64,000 nucleotides of DNA, taken from assembly GCF_030123505.1 (NCBI RefSeq), contig NZ_CP126115.1:4602001-4666000 (forward strand). The letters are read 5' to 3'. The notes below the pieces were generated by a model. It saw nothing but the letters and a program-made list of their open reading frames with translations. It was not told where the DNA came from and made no database searches. The DNA is from Neobacillus sp. YX16 (GTDB lineage Bacteria > Bacillota > Bacilli > Bacillales > Cytobacillaceae). Of the stretch, positions 30,969-39,868 are shown piece by piece (within the stretch, counting starts at the first letter, position 1; each line of letters opens with the position of its first letter). Both the position numbers and the translations under genes were made by a program.

Positions 30969-31604
30969 TTATTGGATTGTAATTAGATCCTTTAGCTTCT
31001 CAAAAGTTTTATCACCAATTCCGCTAATATTTTTCAAATCTTCAACGCTCTTAAACGGACCGCTTGTCTCTCTGTATTCCGTAATCGCTGCCGCTTTTGA
31101 AGGACCAATTCCCGGAAGGTTTTGCAACTGTGTTTCATCTGCTTTATTTACATTAACTTTTGCTTCTTTACCTGTACCGCCGCCAGTGTTCGAAGGATTA
31201 ACAGTTGTTCCTGCAGGTACGTTAATTCCTGCCTCTCCCTTTGCGGGGATATAAATAACCATGGCATCCTGTACATGTTCAGCAAAATTCACCTGGCTCT
31301 CATCAGCGTTTTCAGTTAGCCCGCCAGCACGATGGATAACGTCTATTACCCTTTCGCCCTGACTTGTTGAATATACACCCGGCATGGTAACCTGCCCCTT
31401 CACATCAACCATAATCATTTCAGGTTCTTGAATTTCTTCTTGTACTTGGGGAATATCCTTCTCTTCCTTTATTTCTTGCGGGACAATATTTTCTACGTCA
31501 CTTACAGAAGATTTACTTTCTTCTAAGAAATAGAAAATGGCAGCAAAAGCTATCATGACAGTAATGATCACATAAACTTTATGCTCATACATCCAGTCCT
31601 TCAT
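30969..31604 (-). CDS. comEA: competence protein ComEA, DNA receptor
   Basis: Membrane-anchored receptor that binds exogenous double-stranded DNA outside the cell. N-terminal transmembrane helix (about 10-27), Glu-rich linker, SLBB domain (about 65-115, VDVKGQVTMPGVYSTS) and C-terminal helix-hairpin-helix pair (VNVNKADETQLQNLPGIGPS and NISGIGDKTFEKLKDLI). 211 residues. First gene of comEA-comEB-comEC, divergent from comER. I found no convincing ComK box. Confidence 0.94.
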   Translation of the reverse strand: MKDWMYEHKVYVIITVMIAFAAIFYFLEESKSSVSDVENIVPQEIKEEKDIPQVQEEIQEPEMIMVDVKGQVTMPGVYSTSQGERVIDVIHRAGGLTENADESQVNFAEHVQDAMVIYIPAKGEAGINVPAGTTVNPSNTGGGTGKEAKVNVNKADETQLQNLPGIGPSKAAAITEYRETSGPFKSVEDLKNISGIGDKTFEKLKDLITIQ

Positions 31605-31691
31605 AAGTAATCCATCCTTTCAATTGGTATATTTCACTATCATATTTCATATTGTTATTAGAGAATCTGCATGCGAAGGAGGGTCGGAATA

Positions 31692-32516
31692 ATGAAAATT
31701 GGTATCATTGGTACCGGTAATATGGGGACTATTTTGGTTGAGGCTTTAATCGATGGAAAAGCAGTTTCCCCTTCTTCAATGGTTATTACAAATAGAACAA
31801 AAACAAAAGCGAAGCTGCTTAAAGATAAATATAAGGGAATAAGGGTTGGGGAAAATGCGGCTGAAGTGGCATCTCAATCCGATTTAGTGTTTATTTGTGT
31901 TAAACCCTTAGATGTCTATACCATTATTAATGAAATTAACCCACATTTAAATAATAGAAAATGTGTTATTTCCATTACAAGTCCTATTGATACAAGTCAA
32001 CTTGAAGCAAAGACAGCCTGTTCAGTAATAAGGGTTATTCCAAGCATTACAAACCGTGCATTAGCGGGAGTTTCACTGATAACATACGGTGAACATTGCA
32101 GTGAAAATTGGAAAACAAAAGTGGAAAGTATGTTTGCGAAGATTTCGATTCCAGTAAGTATTGAGGAGAATATAACAAGAGTGGCTTCTGATATCGTTAG
32201 CTGTGGTCCAGCATTTTTCAGTTATCTATTGCAGCGTTTTATCCTTGCAGCTGTAAAAGAAACGGATATTGATCAAGAAAGAGCAACAGTAATGGCAAGT
32301 GAAATGATTGTCGGCCTGGGAGAGTTATTAAAACAAGGCCATTATACATTACCTTCGTTACAAGAAAAAGTTTGTGTTAAGGGTGGTATTACTGGTGAGG
32401 GCATTAAGGTAATGGAGGAAGAGCTTGGAGATCTCTTTGAACATATTTTCCAAGCCACACATACAAAATTTAATGAAGACATAGAAAAAGTTAACTTGCA
32501 GTTCTATAAGCATTAA
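31692..32516 (+). CDS. comER: ComER, pyrroline-5-carboxylate reductase-like
   Basis: ProC-family NAD(P)-binding protein with Rossmann motif GIIGTGNMG at the N-terminus. It is divergent from comEA, as in B. subtilis, where it is not required for transformation; links to sporulation have been reported in other Bacillus. 274 residues from the ATG at 31692, after an AAGGAGG SD. Ends at a terminator overlapping yqeM's 3' end. Confidence 0.9.
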   Translation: MKIGIIGTGNMGTILVEALIDGKAVSPSSMVITNRTKTKAKLLKDKYKGIRVGENAAEVASQSDLVFICVKPLDVYTIINEINPHLNNRKCVISITSPIDTSQLEAKTACSVIRVIPSITNRALAGVSLITYGEHCSENWKTKVESMFAKISIPVSIEENITRVASDIVSCGPAFFSYLLQRFILAAVKETDIDQERATVMASEMIVGLGELLKQGHYTLPSLQEKVCVKGGITGEGIKVMEEELGDLFEHIFQATHTKFNEDIEKVNLQFYKH

Positions 32517-32566
32517 TTCGCCAAGGTTAGTCAAATTCCTTTATTTATTTTAAAAATAATTTTAAG

Positions 32567-32593
32567 AAGCCATCAATTTTAATATGATGGCTT
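32567..32593 (+). terminator. terminator after comER
   Basis: AAGCCATCA/TGATGGCTT stem with TTTTTTC after it on the plus strand. The convergent yqeM stop codon lies inside the loop region. Confidence 0.85.
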
Positions 32594-33334
32594 TTTTCTT
32601 GCAATAAAAAATATTCTTTCTGAATGATCCTGCGGCTCAATATTCTCGAAATCTGCACAAATCTCGAGGATTTCAAAGCCTGCCTCTTTTAACCATTCAG
32701 AATACTGTTGAACAGGGTAGGTTCTTTGGTAATGAAGTTCATCAAAACGATCATATTTTCCAGACTGTTCATCTAATATGAAAAAACTCAGTTCATGTTC
32801 TACACTATTTGGAAATTCACCGGCAAAGCTATTCCAAATGTAGGATAAATGATCATCTGCTAATGTAAAGGTTTGATTGATAAAAAGCTCAGAAATTTTA
32901 TAAGTAGAATGGACATCAAAGAAGAATATTCCGCTATTTTTCAGATGACTAAAAGCACTCGAAAAAGTATGTATCACGTCTTCATCAGATTTCAGGTAAT
33001 TTAAGGAATCACAAAAAATCCCAATAATATTAAACTCTTCGTGTCCTTCTAAATATGCCATATCTTGCTCAAAAAAAGGAATATTCAATCCTTCTTCCTG
33101 TGCTTTTGCCTGTGCAACACTAAGCATATCGGCAGACAAATCTACACCAGTAACGGAAAAGCCCTCCTGAGCAAAACGAACGGAGAGCTCTCCAGTACCA
33201 CATGCCAAATCAAGTAAATGGTTACCATTTACTTGATATTTATTCACTTTTTCTTTTACAAATCTAACCCATTCATCGTATGGAGCATCTTGCATGAGCT
33301 CGTCATATAAATAGGCAAACTGCTCATAACTCAT
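32579..33334 (-). CDS. yqeM: class I SAM-dependent methyltransferase YqeM
   Basis: Methyltransferase of unknown substrate, 251 residues. Motif I is HLLDLACGTGELSVRFA near residue 40, followed by GVDLSADML and an IGIFCDSLNYL block. Last gene of the yqeG-to-yqeM operon, overlapping rsfS by 4 bp. The position after ribosome-linked genes does not reveal its target. Confidence 0.9.
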   Translation of the reverse strand: MSYEQFAYLYDELMQDAPYDEWVRFVKEKVNKYQVNGNHLLDLACGTGELSVRFAQEGFSVTGVDLSADMLSVAQAKAQEEGLNIPFFEQDMAYLEGHEEFNIIGIFCDSLNYLKSDEDVIHTFSSAFSHLKNSGIFFFDVHSTYKISELFINQTFTLADDHLSYIWNSFAGEFPNSVEHELSFFILDEQSGKYDRFDELHYQRTYPVQQYSEWLKEAGFEILEICADFENIEPQDHSERIFFIARKKPSY

Positions 33335-33687
33335 GTTGTCAGCTCACTGCGAATATCCTCTAAAGGTGCATCGCCCCATAAGCGTTCTAACTTGTAGTAA
33401 CTTCTTTCATCACGATGGAATACATGTGCAACCACATCACCAAGGTCAATTAAGATCCATGTGGCTTCATCAAAGCCTTCCATTCTTCTTACATTATATC
33501 CATTTTCTTCTGCCTTTTCTTTAATTCCTCTTGCAATTGCCTGTACTTGTTTGTCAGAGTTTCCGTGACAAATAATAAAATAATCGGCAATTAAGGAAAT
33601 CCCCTGCATATTGAGAGCTAGAATATCTTCAGCTCTTTTATCATCCGCAGCCTTTACTGCAATTTTTAATAACTCTTGATTAGACAT
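33331..33687 (-). CDS. rsfS: ribosome silencing factor RsfS
   Basis: Binds L14 on the 50S subunit and blocks subunit joining under starvation. 118 residues, whole-length RsfS/Iojap domain with DYFIICHGNSDKQVQAIA and WILIDLGDVVAHVFH. Overlaps yqeK by 1 bp and yqeM by 4 bp. Confidence 0.95.
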   Translation of the reverse strand: MSNQELLKIAVKAADDKRAEDILALNMQGISLIADYFIICHGNSDKQVQAIARGIKEKAEENGYNVRRMEGFDEATWILIDLGDVVAHVFHRDERSYYKLERLWGDAPLEDIRSELTT

Positions 33688-34256
33688 TAATCAATCCTCC
33701 GCTTCATTACGAGATCATTATATGTTTGAAAGCTTTCCGGATAAACCGGTTGATTCTTTCTCATTAAGAATAGTATTGTATTTTTAACTGCTTGTATTAA
33801 TGCAGTGTCCAAATTTTCCTTGGCTAAGGCTCTGACTTCATCTACCCCTGGAAAATGGCGGCCAGGTTCAATATAATCTGCTAAATAAATTACTTTTTCC
33901 AGCAGAGTCATTCCTGGCCTTCCTGATGTATGGTAACGGATCGCATCCAGTACTTCCTTATCCTTTATCCCAGCTTCTTTTTCGACTAAGTAAGCCCCTG
34001 CTGGAGCATGCCACAACTCAGCATGATAGTGAAGTAAATCTTGAGGGAACTTTTGCGATAAAATAATTTGTTTCATTTCATCCTTAGGTCGAAATTTTGC
34101 ATAGTCATGAAAGATTGCAGCCATTTCTGCTTTTTTTTCATCAGCACCATATTGTTCCGCCAAAGCAATAGCCGTTTCCATGACTCCTAAGGTATGTTGA
34201 TATCTATGGTCTGTTAATTGGTCTTTAACAATTTTTAATGCCTCTTCACGTTCCAT
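33687..34256 (-). CDS. yqeK: HD-domain hydrolase YqeK (symmetrical Ap4A hydrolase family)
   Basis: YqeK-family HD hydrolases split diadenosine tetraphosphate to two ADP (established for B. subtilis/S. aureus members). Metal ligands: H in [15 protein letters not shown] in [12 protein letters not shown], and the later [10 protein letters not shown] and RYHTSG histidines. The ATG at 34256 ([14 protein letters not shown]) follows AGGGAGAA and overlaps nadD by 11 bp; 189 residues. Confidence 0.93.
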   Translation of the reverse strand: MEREEALKIVKDQLTDHRYQHTLGVMETAIALAEQYGADEKKAEMAAIFHDYAKFRPKDEMKQIILSQKFPQDLLHYHAELWHAPAGAYLVEKEAGIKDKEVLDAIRYHTSGRPGMTLLEKVIYLADYIEPGRHFPGVDEVRALAKENLDTALIQAVKNTILFLMRKNQPVYPESFQTYNDLVMKRRID

Positions 34257-34815
34257 ATAAATGATTCTCCCTAATAAAATCAATTACCGAGTCGGGTAAT
34301 AAATAGCGTACCGTCATGCCTTGTTGTACTCTCTTTCTAATCATACTTGAAGAGACATCGATTGCAGGAACATCCACGTAGGTGATTGGATAATCCGTTT
34401 TTGAGCTGTATTCAGGTCTTTCAACACCAACAAATTGGACAAGTTCAATCAGTTCGTCAATTTTATGCCATTTAGGAAGGTACTCTATCATATCCGCACC
34501 GATGATAAAATAAAATTGATGATTTGGATACATTTCATTTAATATCCGCATGGTATCGACAGTAAATGAAGGACCCGATCTTTCGAACTCAATTTTTTCA
34601 ATTTTAAATGCTTCATTCCCTTTGATTGAGAGCTCCAGCATTTGCAAGCGTTCTTGATTTTCAACTGATTCTGATTTCTTCTTATGAGGAGGCTCTTGGT
34701 TTGGCATAAACCATACTTCATCAAGATTAAGTTTGGAGAGTACCTCATTAGCGATTAACAAGTGGCCGTAATGAGGCGGGTCAAATGTTCCTCCCAATAT
34801 CCCAACCTTCGGCAT
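34246..34815 (-). CDS. nadD: nicotinate-nucleotide adenylyltransferase
   Basis: Forms nicotinate adenine dinucleotide from NaMN and ATP in NAD synthesis. The nucleotidyltransferase motif [12 protein letters not shown] lies at the N-terminus and the C-terminal [10 protein letters not shown] block corresponds to ISSTxIR. 189 residues. Between yhbY (13 bp upstream) and yqeK (overlapping), the usual Bacillus order. Confidence 0.96.
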   Translation of the reverse strand: MPKVGILGGTFDPPHYGHLLIANEVLSKLNLDEVWFMPNQEPPHKKKSESVENQERLQMLELSIKGNEAFKIEKIEFERSGPSFTVDTMRILNEMYPNHQFYFIIGADMIEYLPKWHKIDELIELVQFVGVERPEYSSKTDYPITYVDVPAIDVSSSMIRKRVQQGMTVRYLLPDSVIDFIRENHLYGT

Positions 34816-34828
34816 GACGAATCTCTCC

Positions 34829-35119
34829 TTATGGAAGTGTAATTTGTTTCTTTTCTACCGATTCTTTGTATAGGACAATGGTATTTCCAATAATTTGGAC
34901 AATGTCTGCATCTGTTCCCTTAGCAAGCTGCTCTGCGACAACGTTTTTATCTTCTTCACAATTTTGCAAAACACTTATCTTAAAAAGTTCTCTTGCCTCT
35001 AGCGCTTCCGCCACTTGCTTAACCATATTTTCATTTACCCCGCCTTTTCCTACTTGAAAAATGGGATCTAAATGATGGGCTTTCGATCGTAGATATCTTT
35101 TTTGTTTTCCTGTTAACAT
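34829..35119 (-). CDS. yhbY: CRM-domain ribosome assembly RNA-binding protein YhbY
   Basis: 96-residue CRM-domain protein associated with pre-50S particles. [19 protein letters not shown] opens the domain and the GKGG motif ([12 protein letters not shown]) is the RNA-binding loop. The ATG at 35119 is seven bases from GGAGG and overlaps the aroE stop; the ORF start at 35188 is rejected. Confidence 0.95.
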   Translation of the reverse strand: MLTGKQKRYLRSKAHHLDPIFQVGKGGVNENMVKQVAEALEARELFKISVLQNCEEDKNVVAEQLAKGTDADIVQIIGNTIVLYKESVEKKQITLP

Positions 35120-35952
35120 TTCACGCCTCCAAGCTGTTGTAGTACATTTTCTCTCATTCTTTTTACATCTGGGAATATTCCTGTCCATTTCTCAAAAGCA
35201 AGCGCTCCTTGATAAACAAACATTTCAACTCCATTTTGAACAGTTGCTCCCTTTTGTCTTGCTTCCATTAAAAATTGGGTCTCTAACGGGTTGTAAATAA
35301 TATCACAAACCAAGGATTGGGACTTTAAAAGTTTTAGGCTAATTGGCATTTCCGAAATTTTTGGGTACATCCCTATCATCGTCGTCTGAATCACCACATC
35401 ATATTCATTCAAATAAAGTTCTGCCTCCTCTAAAGATAAGGCTTTTGAGCTTGATTCATATGGACATGCATCAAGGAGTTCTTGGGCTTTAAGGACAGTT
35501 CGATTCGCAATATCAATTGCCAAAGGCTTCATTTTCGCCATTGTAAAATAAATCGCTCTTGCCGCCCCTCCAGCACCAATAACCAATACTTTCTTGTCAG
35601 AAAAAGATGTCATATAAGGATTTAATCCCTTAATAAACCCATATCCATCTGTATTATAGCCGACCAATTTTCCGTTCTCATTTACAACCGTATTAACTGC
35701 CCCAATGCTTAAAGCTAATTCATCAATTTCATCTAAAAAAGGAATGATTGTGCTTTTATGAGGTATCGTTATATTAAAGCCTGATATACCAATCGCCTTT
35801 AGTCCCTTAACAACTGTTTCTAATTCATCTCTTCGAACATGAAAAGGATGATAATGAGCATCGATTTCATAATAGGATAAGATATCATTGAGCATAATTG
35901 GTGACATCGAGTGGCCAATTGGATCTCCCAAAACCGCAAAAAGTTTCTTCAC
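35113..35952 (-). CDS. aroE: shikimate dehydrogenase (NADP+)
   Basis: Reduces 3-dehydroshikimate to shikimate in the chorismate pathway. N-terminal substrate site: GHSMSPIM and FNITIPHKS (catalytic Lys); NADPH site: GAGGAARAI, followed by NRT. 279 residues. Part of the yqeH-aroE-yhbY-nadD operon. Confidence 0.96.
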   Translation of the reverse strand: MKKLFAVLGDPIGHSMSPIMLNDILSYYEIDAHYHPFHVRRDELETVVKGLKAIGISGFNITIPHKSTIIPFLDEIDELALSIGAVNTVVNENGKLVGYNTDGYGFIKGLNPYMTSFSDKKVLVIGAGGAARAIYFTMAKMKPLAIDIANRTVLKAQELLDACPYESSSKALSLEEAELYLNEYDVVIQTTMIGMYPKISEMPISLKLLKSQSLVCDIIYNPLETQFLMEARQKGATVQNGVEMFVYQGALAFEKWTGIFPDVKRMRENVLQQLGGVKC

Positions 35953-35980
35953 CCTGTTTCTCCCCCATTTCCCTGTCTAT

Positions 35981-37090
35981 TTAGATTAAAGATTTACGGG
36001 TTAAGGTTTGTACACCCTTAGGCACGTATGCTGCTACCTTTACTCCTGGTTCGTTTATGGTGATCCAGCCTAGACCTGAAAAGACTACATCTGTTTTGGC
36101 ATCCTTAATCGTAAATTCTTGTTTCACTAATTCAGGAAATGATCCTAATTCATCTTTTCGAGGTGGAGCGAGCATTTCTCCAAGATGATTTTCATACAAC
36201 TCATCTGCATTATCTGTTTTTGTCCGATGGATATTTATTTCATTTGAGATATGGCAGACAAATGAAGTCCTGCCTCCGCTAATATAATCGAATCGAGCTA
36301 ATCCCCCAAAAAACAGGGTTTGTCCCTCATTTAATTGAAACACCTTTGGCTTAATTTCCTTTTTCGGTGTAATCACTTTTAAATCCTTTTTATCTACAAA
36401 GTGTGCCATTTGATGATGATTGATAATTCCAGGTGAATCAATCAATGCTTTGCCATCCTCAAGTGGAATTTTGATAATATCTAAAGTAGTTCCAGGGAAG
36501 TGTGAGGTGGTGATAATATCTCCCTCTCCGGTAACTTCTTTGATAATTCTATTAATAAATGTAGATTTCCCTACATTTGTACATCCTACCACATAGACAT
36601 CTTTTCCATTCCGCATTTCATCTATGGCAGCCGCTGTTTCTCTAATGTACTTACCTTTTTCAGCACTGACTAAGAAAACTTCTTCAGGTCTTAGCCCAAG
36701 CTGTTTTGACTCTTGTTTCATCCAATTAATCAATTTGTTATGTTTCACTGATTTCGGCAATAGATCTACCTTATTGCCCACTAGCAGAATCTTGTTGTTT
36801 CCCACAAAACGGTGTAATCCTGGCAGCCAGCTTCCATTAAAATCAAAAATATCCACGATCATAACAATCAGGGCATCAGTCTGTCCAATGCCATTCAATA
36901 TTTTCAAGAAGTCATCATCGGTTAAACTGACATCCTGAACTTCGTTGTAATGCTTTAGGCGAAAACAACGCTGACAAATAATACTATCCTTTTCGAGTGC
37001 TGATGCTGGTGCATAGCCTAATTCCTCGGGGTTTTCAGTCTGAACTTTTACTCCACAGCCCATACATAAATATTGCTCTTGTTCACTCAC
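35981..37090 (-). CDS. yqeH: ribosome biogenesis GTPase YqeH
   Basis: Circularly permuted GTPase needed for 30S assembly. An N-terminal zinc finger uses C9, C12, C39 and C42. The permuted order is visible: G4 (GNKVDLLP) and the VSAEKG block come before G1 (GCTNVGKSTF, about 170) and G3 (DSPG). 369 residues. Follows yqeG by 3 bp. Confidence 0.96.
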   Translation of the reverse strand: MSEQEQYLCMGCGVKVQTENPEELGYAPASALEKDSIICQRCFRLKHYNEVQDVSLTDDDFLKILNGIGQTDALIVMIVDIFDFNGSWLPGLHRFVGNNKILLVGNKVDLLPKSVKHNKLINWMKQESKQLGLRPEEVFLVSAEKGKYIRETAAAIDEMRNGKDVYVVGCTNVGKSTFINRIIKEVTGEGDIITTSHFPGTTLDIIKIPLEDGKALIDSPGIINHHQMAHFVDKKDLKVITPKKEIKPKVFQLNEGQTLFFGGLARFDYISGGRTSFVCHISNEINIHRTKTDNADELYENHLGEMLAPPRKDELGSFPELVKQEFTIKDAKTDVVFSGLGWITINEPGVKVAAYVPKGVQTLTRKSLI

Positions 37091-37093
37091 ACT

Positions 37094-37609
37094 TTAATCC
37101 TCCCATTGAATCATCCCTTTTCTTCTAAACCAATTCAAAATTCTTCGCTCAGCAAAACGGTTAAATTTAGTAAAAAACCCATCCGTTTGCGCAACAGGGA
37201 CCACTAGAATCGTATGAAATCCGCTTCGATTTCCACCTAAAACATCCGTTAATAACTGATCCCCAATGACAACTGCTTCTTCTTTTTTAATCCCCATTTG
37301 AGAAAGAGCCTTATTAAACGCTCGCACCATGGGTTTACGTGCTTGAAATATGAAAGGAATTTGTAATGGATCGGAGAATTCCTTTACTCGCATTTCATTA
37401 TTATTAGAAACAATTGTAACAAGTATATTGTGCTTTTTTATTTGTTCAAACCATTTGACAAGTTCAGGAGTGGCATTTGGACGATCCCATTCCACAAGCG
37501 TATTATCCAAATCAGTAATGATCCCCTTAACCCCTCTTTTTTTCAAGTCTTCGGGATGAATATCTAATATGCTTTTTACATGCTCATCAGGCAAAAATTT
37601 CTTTAACAC
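37094..37609 (-). CDS. yqeG: YqeG family HAD IIIA-type phosphatase
   Basis: 171-residue HAD phosphatase. Motif I is DLDNTLVEWD, motif II VSNNN, and the C-terminal GDQLLTDVLGGNRSG carries motif IV. Substrate unknown. First gene of the leftward operon ending at yqeM; the 400-bp spacer upstream is shared with sda. Confidence 0.93.
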   Translation of the reverse strand: MLKKFLPDEHVKSILDIHPEDLKKRGVKGIITDLDNTLVEWDRPNATPELVKWFEQIKKHNILVTIVSNNNEMRVKEFSDPLQIPFIFQARKPMVRAFNKALSQMGIKKEEAVVIGDQLLTDVLGGNRSGFHTILVVPVAQTDGFFTKFNRFAERRILNWFRRKGMIQWED

Positions 37610-37787
37610 TCAGCTTACACCTCATTAATTCATCTGTTTATCTGTACCATCATAACCAATTTTACCCTTAGTATCAAAATATAACTATTATAGCTGTATG
37701 GGTTTATTATTTGTCAAACTCAAACATTTTTGCTGTAAATTACGAAATAAAAAATATTTTTCGACAAAATCCTATAATTTACACATC

Positions 37788-37886
37788 TGTGGATAAAGTT
37801 ATTAACATTATACCCATTGTTTCAGTCACATTTTTATCCTTTATAAACAAATTAGTCACAAGTTATCCACTGTTAATTGTGAATAA
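37788..37886 (+). promoter_or_regulatory. DnaA-box cluster upstream of sda
   Basis: Within the 400-base gene-free stretch 37610-38009 there are three DnaA-box-like nonamers: a perfect TTATCCACA on the minus strand at 37788-37796, TTATCCACT at 37863-37871 (one mismatch), and TTATTCACA on the minus strand at 37878-37886 (fits TTATNCACA). In B. subtilis DnaA activates sda to couple replication initiation to the sporulation block, so the site arrangement fits. Nothing else was recognised in this spacer. Confidence 0.8.
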
Positions 37887-38009
37887 TTGGAAAGGTTGTC
37901 CAATTCAACTTAATTTGGTAGATTTAGGGTACACCAATTGAACCTACCATTTTATGCTTCATTACTATCTTTTAGTACCATTTATTTTTTATATGGAGGT
38001 GCTTCTCAC

Positions 38010-38150
38010 TTGCGTAAACTGTCAGATGAGTTATTAATTGAATCTTATTATAAAGCAAGAGAATTAAATCTAAGTCCTGAGTTTATCCATCTTATCGAAA
38101 CAGAAATTCATCGTCGTTCACTATTCAACAAAATGAAAATTTCATCTTAA
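38010..38150 (+). CDS. sda: sporulation checkpoint inhibitor Sda
   Basis: Small helical hairpin that inhibits the histidine kinase KinA and so delays Spo0A activation when replication is perturbed. 46 residues, starting with TTG at 38010 ([19 protein letters not shown]), nine bases after GGAGGT; the longer in-frame ORF from 37938 is not supported. The two-helix sequence closely matches remembered Bacillus Sda. A DnaA-box cluster lies upstream and a terminator downstream. Confidence 0.94.
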   Translation: MRKLSDELLIESYYKARELNLSPEFIHLIETEIHRRSLFNKMKISS

Positions 38151-38162
38151 TATTTTACTTGC

Positions 38163-38184
38163 GACCCTTGAGGGTCTTTTCTTT
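38163..38184 (+). terminator. terminator after sda
   Basis: GACCC/GGGTC stem with TTTTCTTTT after it. Confidence 0.7.
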
Positions 38185-38186
38185 TG

Positions 38187-38216
38187 CAAAAAAATCAACG
38201 GCACTAATTAGCGCCG
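38187..38216 (-). terminator. terminator at the end of psd
   Basis: CGGCGCTA pairs with TAGTGCCG, followed by TTGATTTTTTT on the minus strand. The psd stop codon lies within the stem. Confidence 0.7.
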
Positions 38217-39004
38217 CCATTTTGGGCTGCCATGACTCCAATCCTTTCGCCAATCCTAATGTCCTTTGGTGTATGAATAGTAGAATCTAGTATAAAGGTT
38301 TCTTTTTGGAATAATAATACAATAGTAGACCCAAAACTAAAGTAGGCCATTTCCTCGCCTTTTTGAAGCGTCATTCCTTTATGCGTTTTTTCAATGGAAT
38401 TCACAAACATGGCCCCCACTTTCACGATAGCAACATGCCCGCTGGCTGTTTTCACTTCTGTAATCATTCGATAGTTTTTAGCCAACGTCCTAACACCATA
38501 TTTAAGACCCATTTTATTAACAGGATATGACTTTGAGCCAAGCGTCCACTGTTTAACAATGGTACCCTCGATAGGGCTATGTATCCGATGGTAATGACTT
38601 GGACTTAAATATAGAATCATATAAGTACCATGTAAATATTTATTTACTGTCTCCTGGCTGCCTAACATTTCTTGTATGGAATAAGTCTTACCCTTGACAA
38701 CCATTTCACTTGTTTGATTAATAGAACCGACATCCTCAATTACTGCATCTACAGGGCTAACCACCGTGTTTTCATTTGTGTCAATTTTTCGAACTTCTTT
38801 TCGCAGCGTCCTAATAAATAAATCATGAAGTGTGTGATACTCATGCAGAGACTTTTCCATTTCTTCCAGATTTAATTTATAAATCTTCGCGAACGAAGGG
38901 ACAACAAATCTGCTGATTCTAGAACGGGCAAAGCGCTGTAAAATAACTGATGTCCACTTCCCATTGGTAAGTTCTATCATTAGTCGATAAACGTGCTTAA
39001 ACAT
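38204..39004 (-). CDS. psd: phosphatidylserine decarboxylase
   Basis: Makes phosphatidylethanolamine from phosphatidylserine. It is made as a proenzyme that self-cleaves to form a pyruvoyl group; the cleavage site is FGST near residue 225 (between Gly and Ser). The block LYLSPSHYHRIHSP carries catalytic histidines. 266 residues. Divergent from pssA, which makes its substrate. Confidence 0.95.
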   Translation of the reverse strand: MFKHVYRLMIELTNGKWTSVILQRFARSRISRFVVPSFAKIYKLNLEEMEKSLHEYHTLHDLFIRTLRKEVRKIDTNENTVVSPVDAVIEDVGSINQTSEMVVKGKTYSIQEMLGSQETVNKYLHGTYMILYLSPSHYHRIHSPIEGTIVKQWTLGSKSYPVNKMGLKYGVRTLAKNYRMITEVKTASGHVAIVKVGAMFVNSIEKTHKGMTLQKGEEMAYFSFGSTIVLLFQKETFILDSTIHTPKDIRIGERIGVMAAQNGGAN

Positions 39005-39135
39005 TACATGACCCCCAAAAAGTGTAAAAATACTCTTTACGAAACTTCTTAAAAAGCTTAATATTAAATATAATAGATAAACCCAAAAAAATTAAAGTTC
39101 TCTTCCGGCTTGTTGAAAAGGAGTGGTGGAGCAAA

Positions 39136-39675
39136 ATGTTTTTATTAGACGTTTTTGATTCTACAATTAAGAAACTTAAGTCCCAAACTGCAAATGTTAT
39201 TACCTTAACCAATTTATCTTTTGGTGGATTTGCCATTATTTTCGCCATGGAAGGAAATTTACGATTAAGCTTGTTATTAATTTTTATCGCCGCATTAGCC
39301 GATCGTTTTGATGGTATGGCTGCTAGAAAGTTTAATATTGAATCAGAGCTGGGCAAACAATTAGATTCCATGAGTGATATTATATCATTTGGAGTGGCGC
39401 CTGCACTATTACTATATCAAGGAATCTTAAATGAATTTGGGGGACCTGGATCCTTCTTCACTGTTTTCTATATCGGTTGTGGAGCCTTTAGATTGGCTCG
39501 GTTTAATATCACAGAAAGTAATGGCTATTTTACTGGTCTGCCGATTACAGCAGCAGGGTGCCTGGCAACATTGAGCTTTTTAGCCATCCCATACCTGCCC
39601 GCTCAGACTTTTTTATTCATCATCATCATTTTATCATTCCTAATGGTAAGCCCCTTTAAACTTAAAAAGATGTAA
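39136..39675 (+). CDS. pssA: CDP-diacylglycerol-serine O-phosphatidyltransferase
   Basis: Integral membrane CDP-alcohol phosphotransferase that forms phosphatidylserine. The signature DG-x2-AR-x8-G-x3-D-x3-D is readable (residues about 57-82: DGMAARKF, then GKQLDSMSD). About five hydrophobic segments in 179 residues. Divergently paired with psd. A dispersed repeat starts six bases after the stop codon. Confidence 0.95.
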   Translation: MFLLDVFDSTIKKLKSQTANVITLTNLSFGGFAIIFAMEGNLRLSLLLIFIAALADRFDGMAARKFNIESELGKQLDSMSDIISFGVAPALLLYQGILNEFGGPGSFFTVFYIGCGAFRLARFNITESNGYFTGLPITAAGCLATLSFLAIPYLPAQTFLFIIIILSFLMVSPFKLKKM

Positions 39676-39680
39676 CAAGG

Positions 39681-39826
39681 AAAAGCGGAAGCGCCTTGAC
39701 AGGGAAAAATGCAGTTCAATTTTTCCTAGGGGCGACAGGCATAAGACGAGAGGCGAGAAGGTTGTTCTTTAACCTTCTTGACGGATTGACTTAGACCTGA
39801 GAGCCCATAGGCGCTAGAGCTAGACA
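39681..39826 (+). repeat. dispersed structured element, copy c
   Basis: Plus-orientation copy directly after pssA. Order of stems: outer AGCGCC/GGCGCT; hairpin GGGAAAAAT/AATTTTTCC; CATAAG with a one-base-deleted partner; central AGAAGGTT/AACCTTCT around GTTCTT. It ends in AGCTAGACA. Confidence 0.9.
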
Positions 39827-39831
39827 AGTAA

Positions 39832-39868
39832 AGCCCAGCAGGTATCTGCTGGGCTTTACTTTTTATTT
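39832..39868. terminator. bidirectional terminator between pssA and the M3 peptidase gene
   Basis: AAAGCCCAGCA pairs with TGCTGGGCTTT; T-rich sequence follows on the plus strand (ACTTTTTATTT), and TTTACTTG on the minus strand. Confidence 0.8.

Noticed and set aside
31605-31691. Possible ComK boxes in the comEA-comER spacer
   Set aside because: Only scattered A/T runs; the paired AAAA-N5-TTTT pattern at proper spacing was not found.
37938-38009. Longer Sda reading frame
   Set aside because: The extension has no family similarity, while TTG at 38010 has a well-placed GGAGGT and gives the known Sda length.
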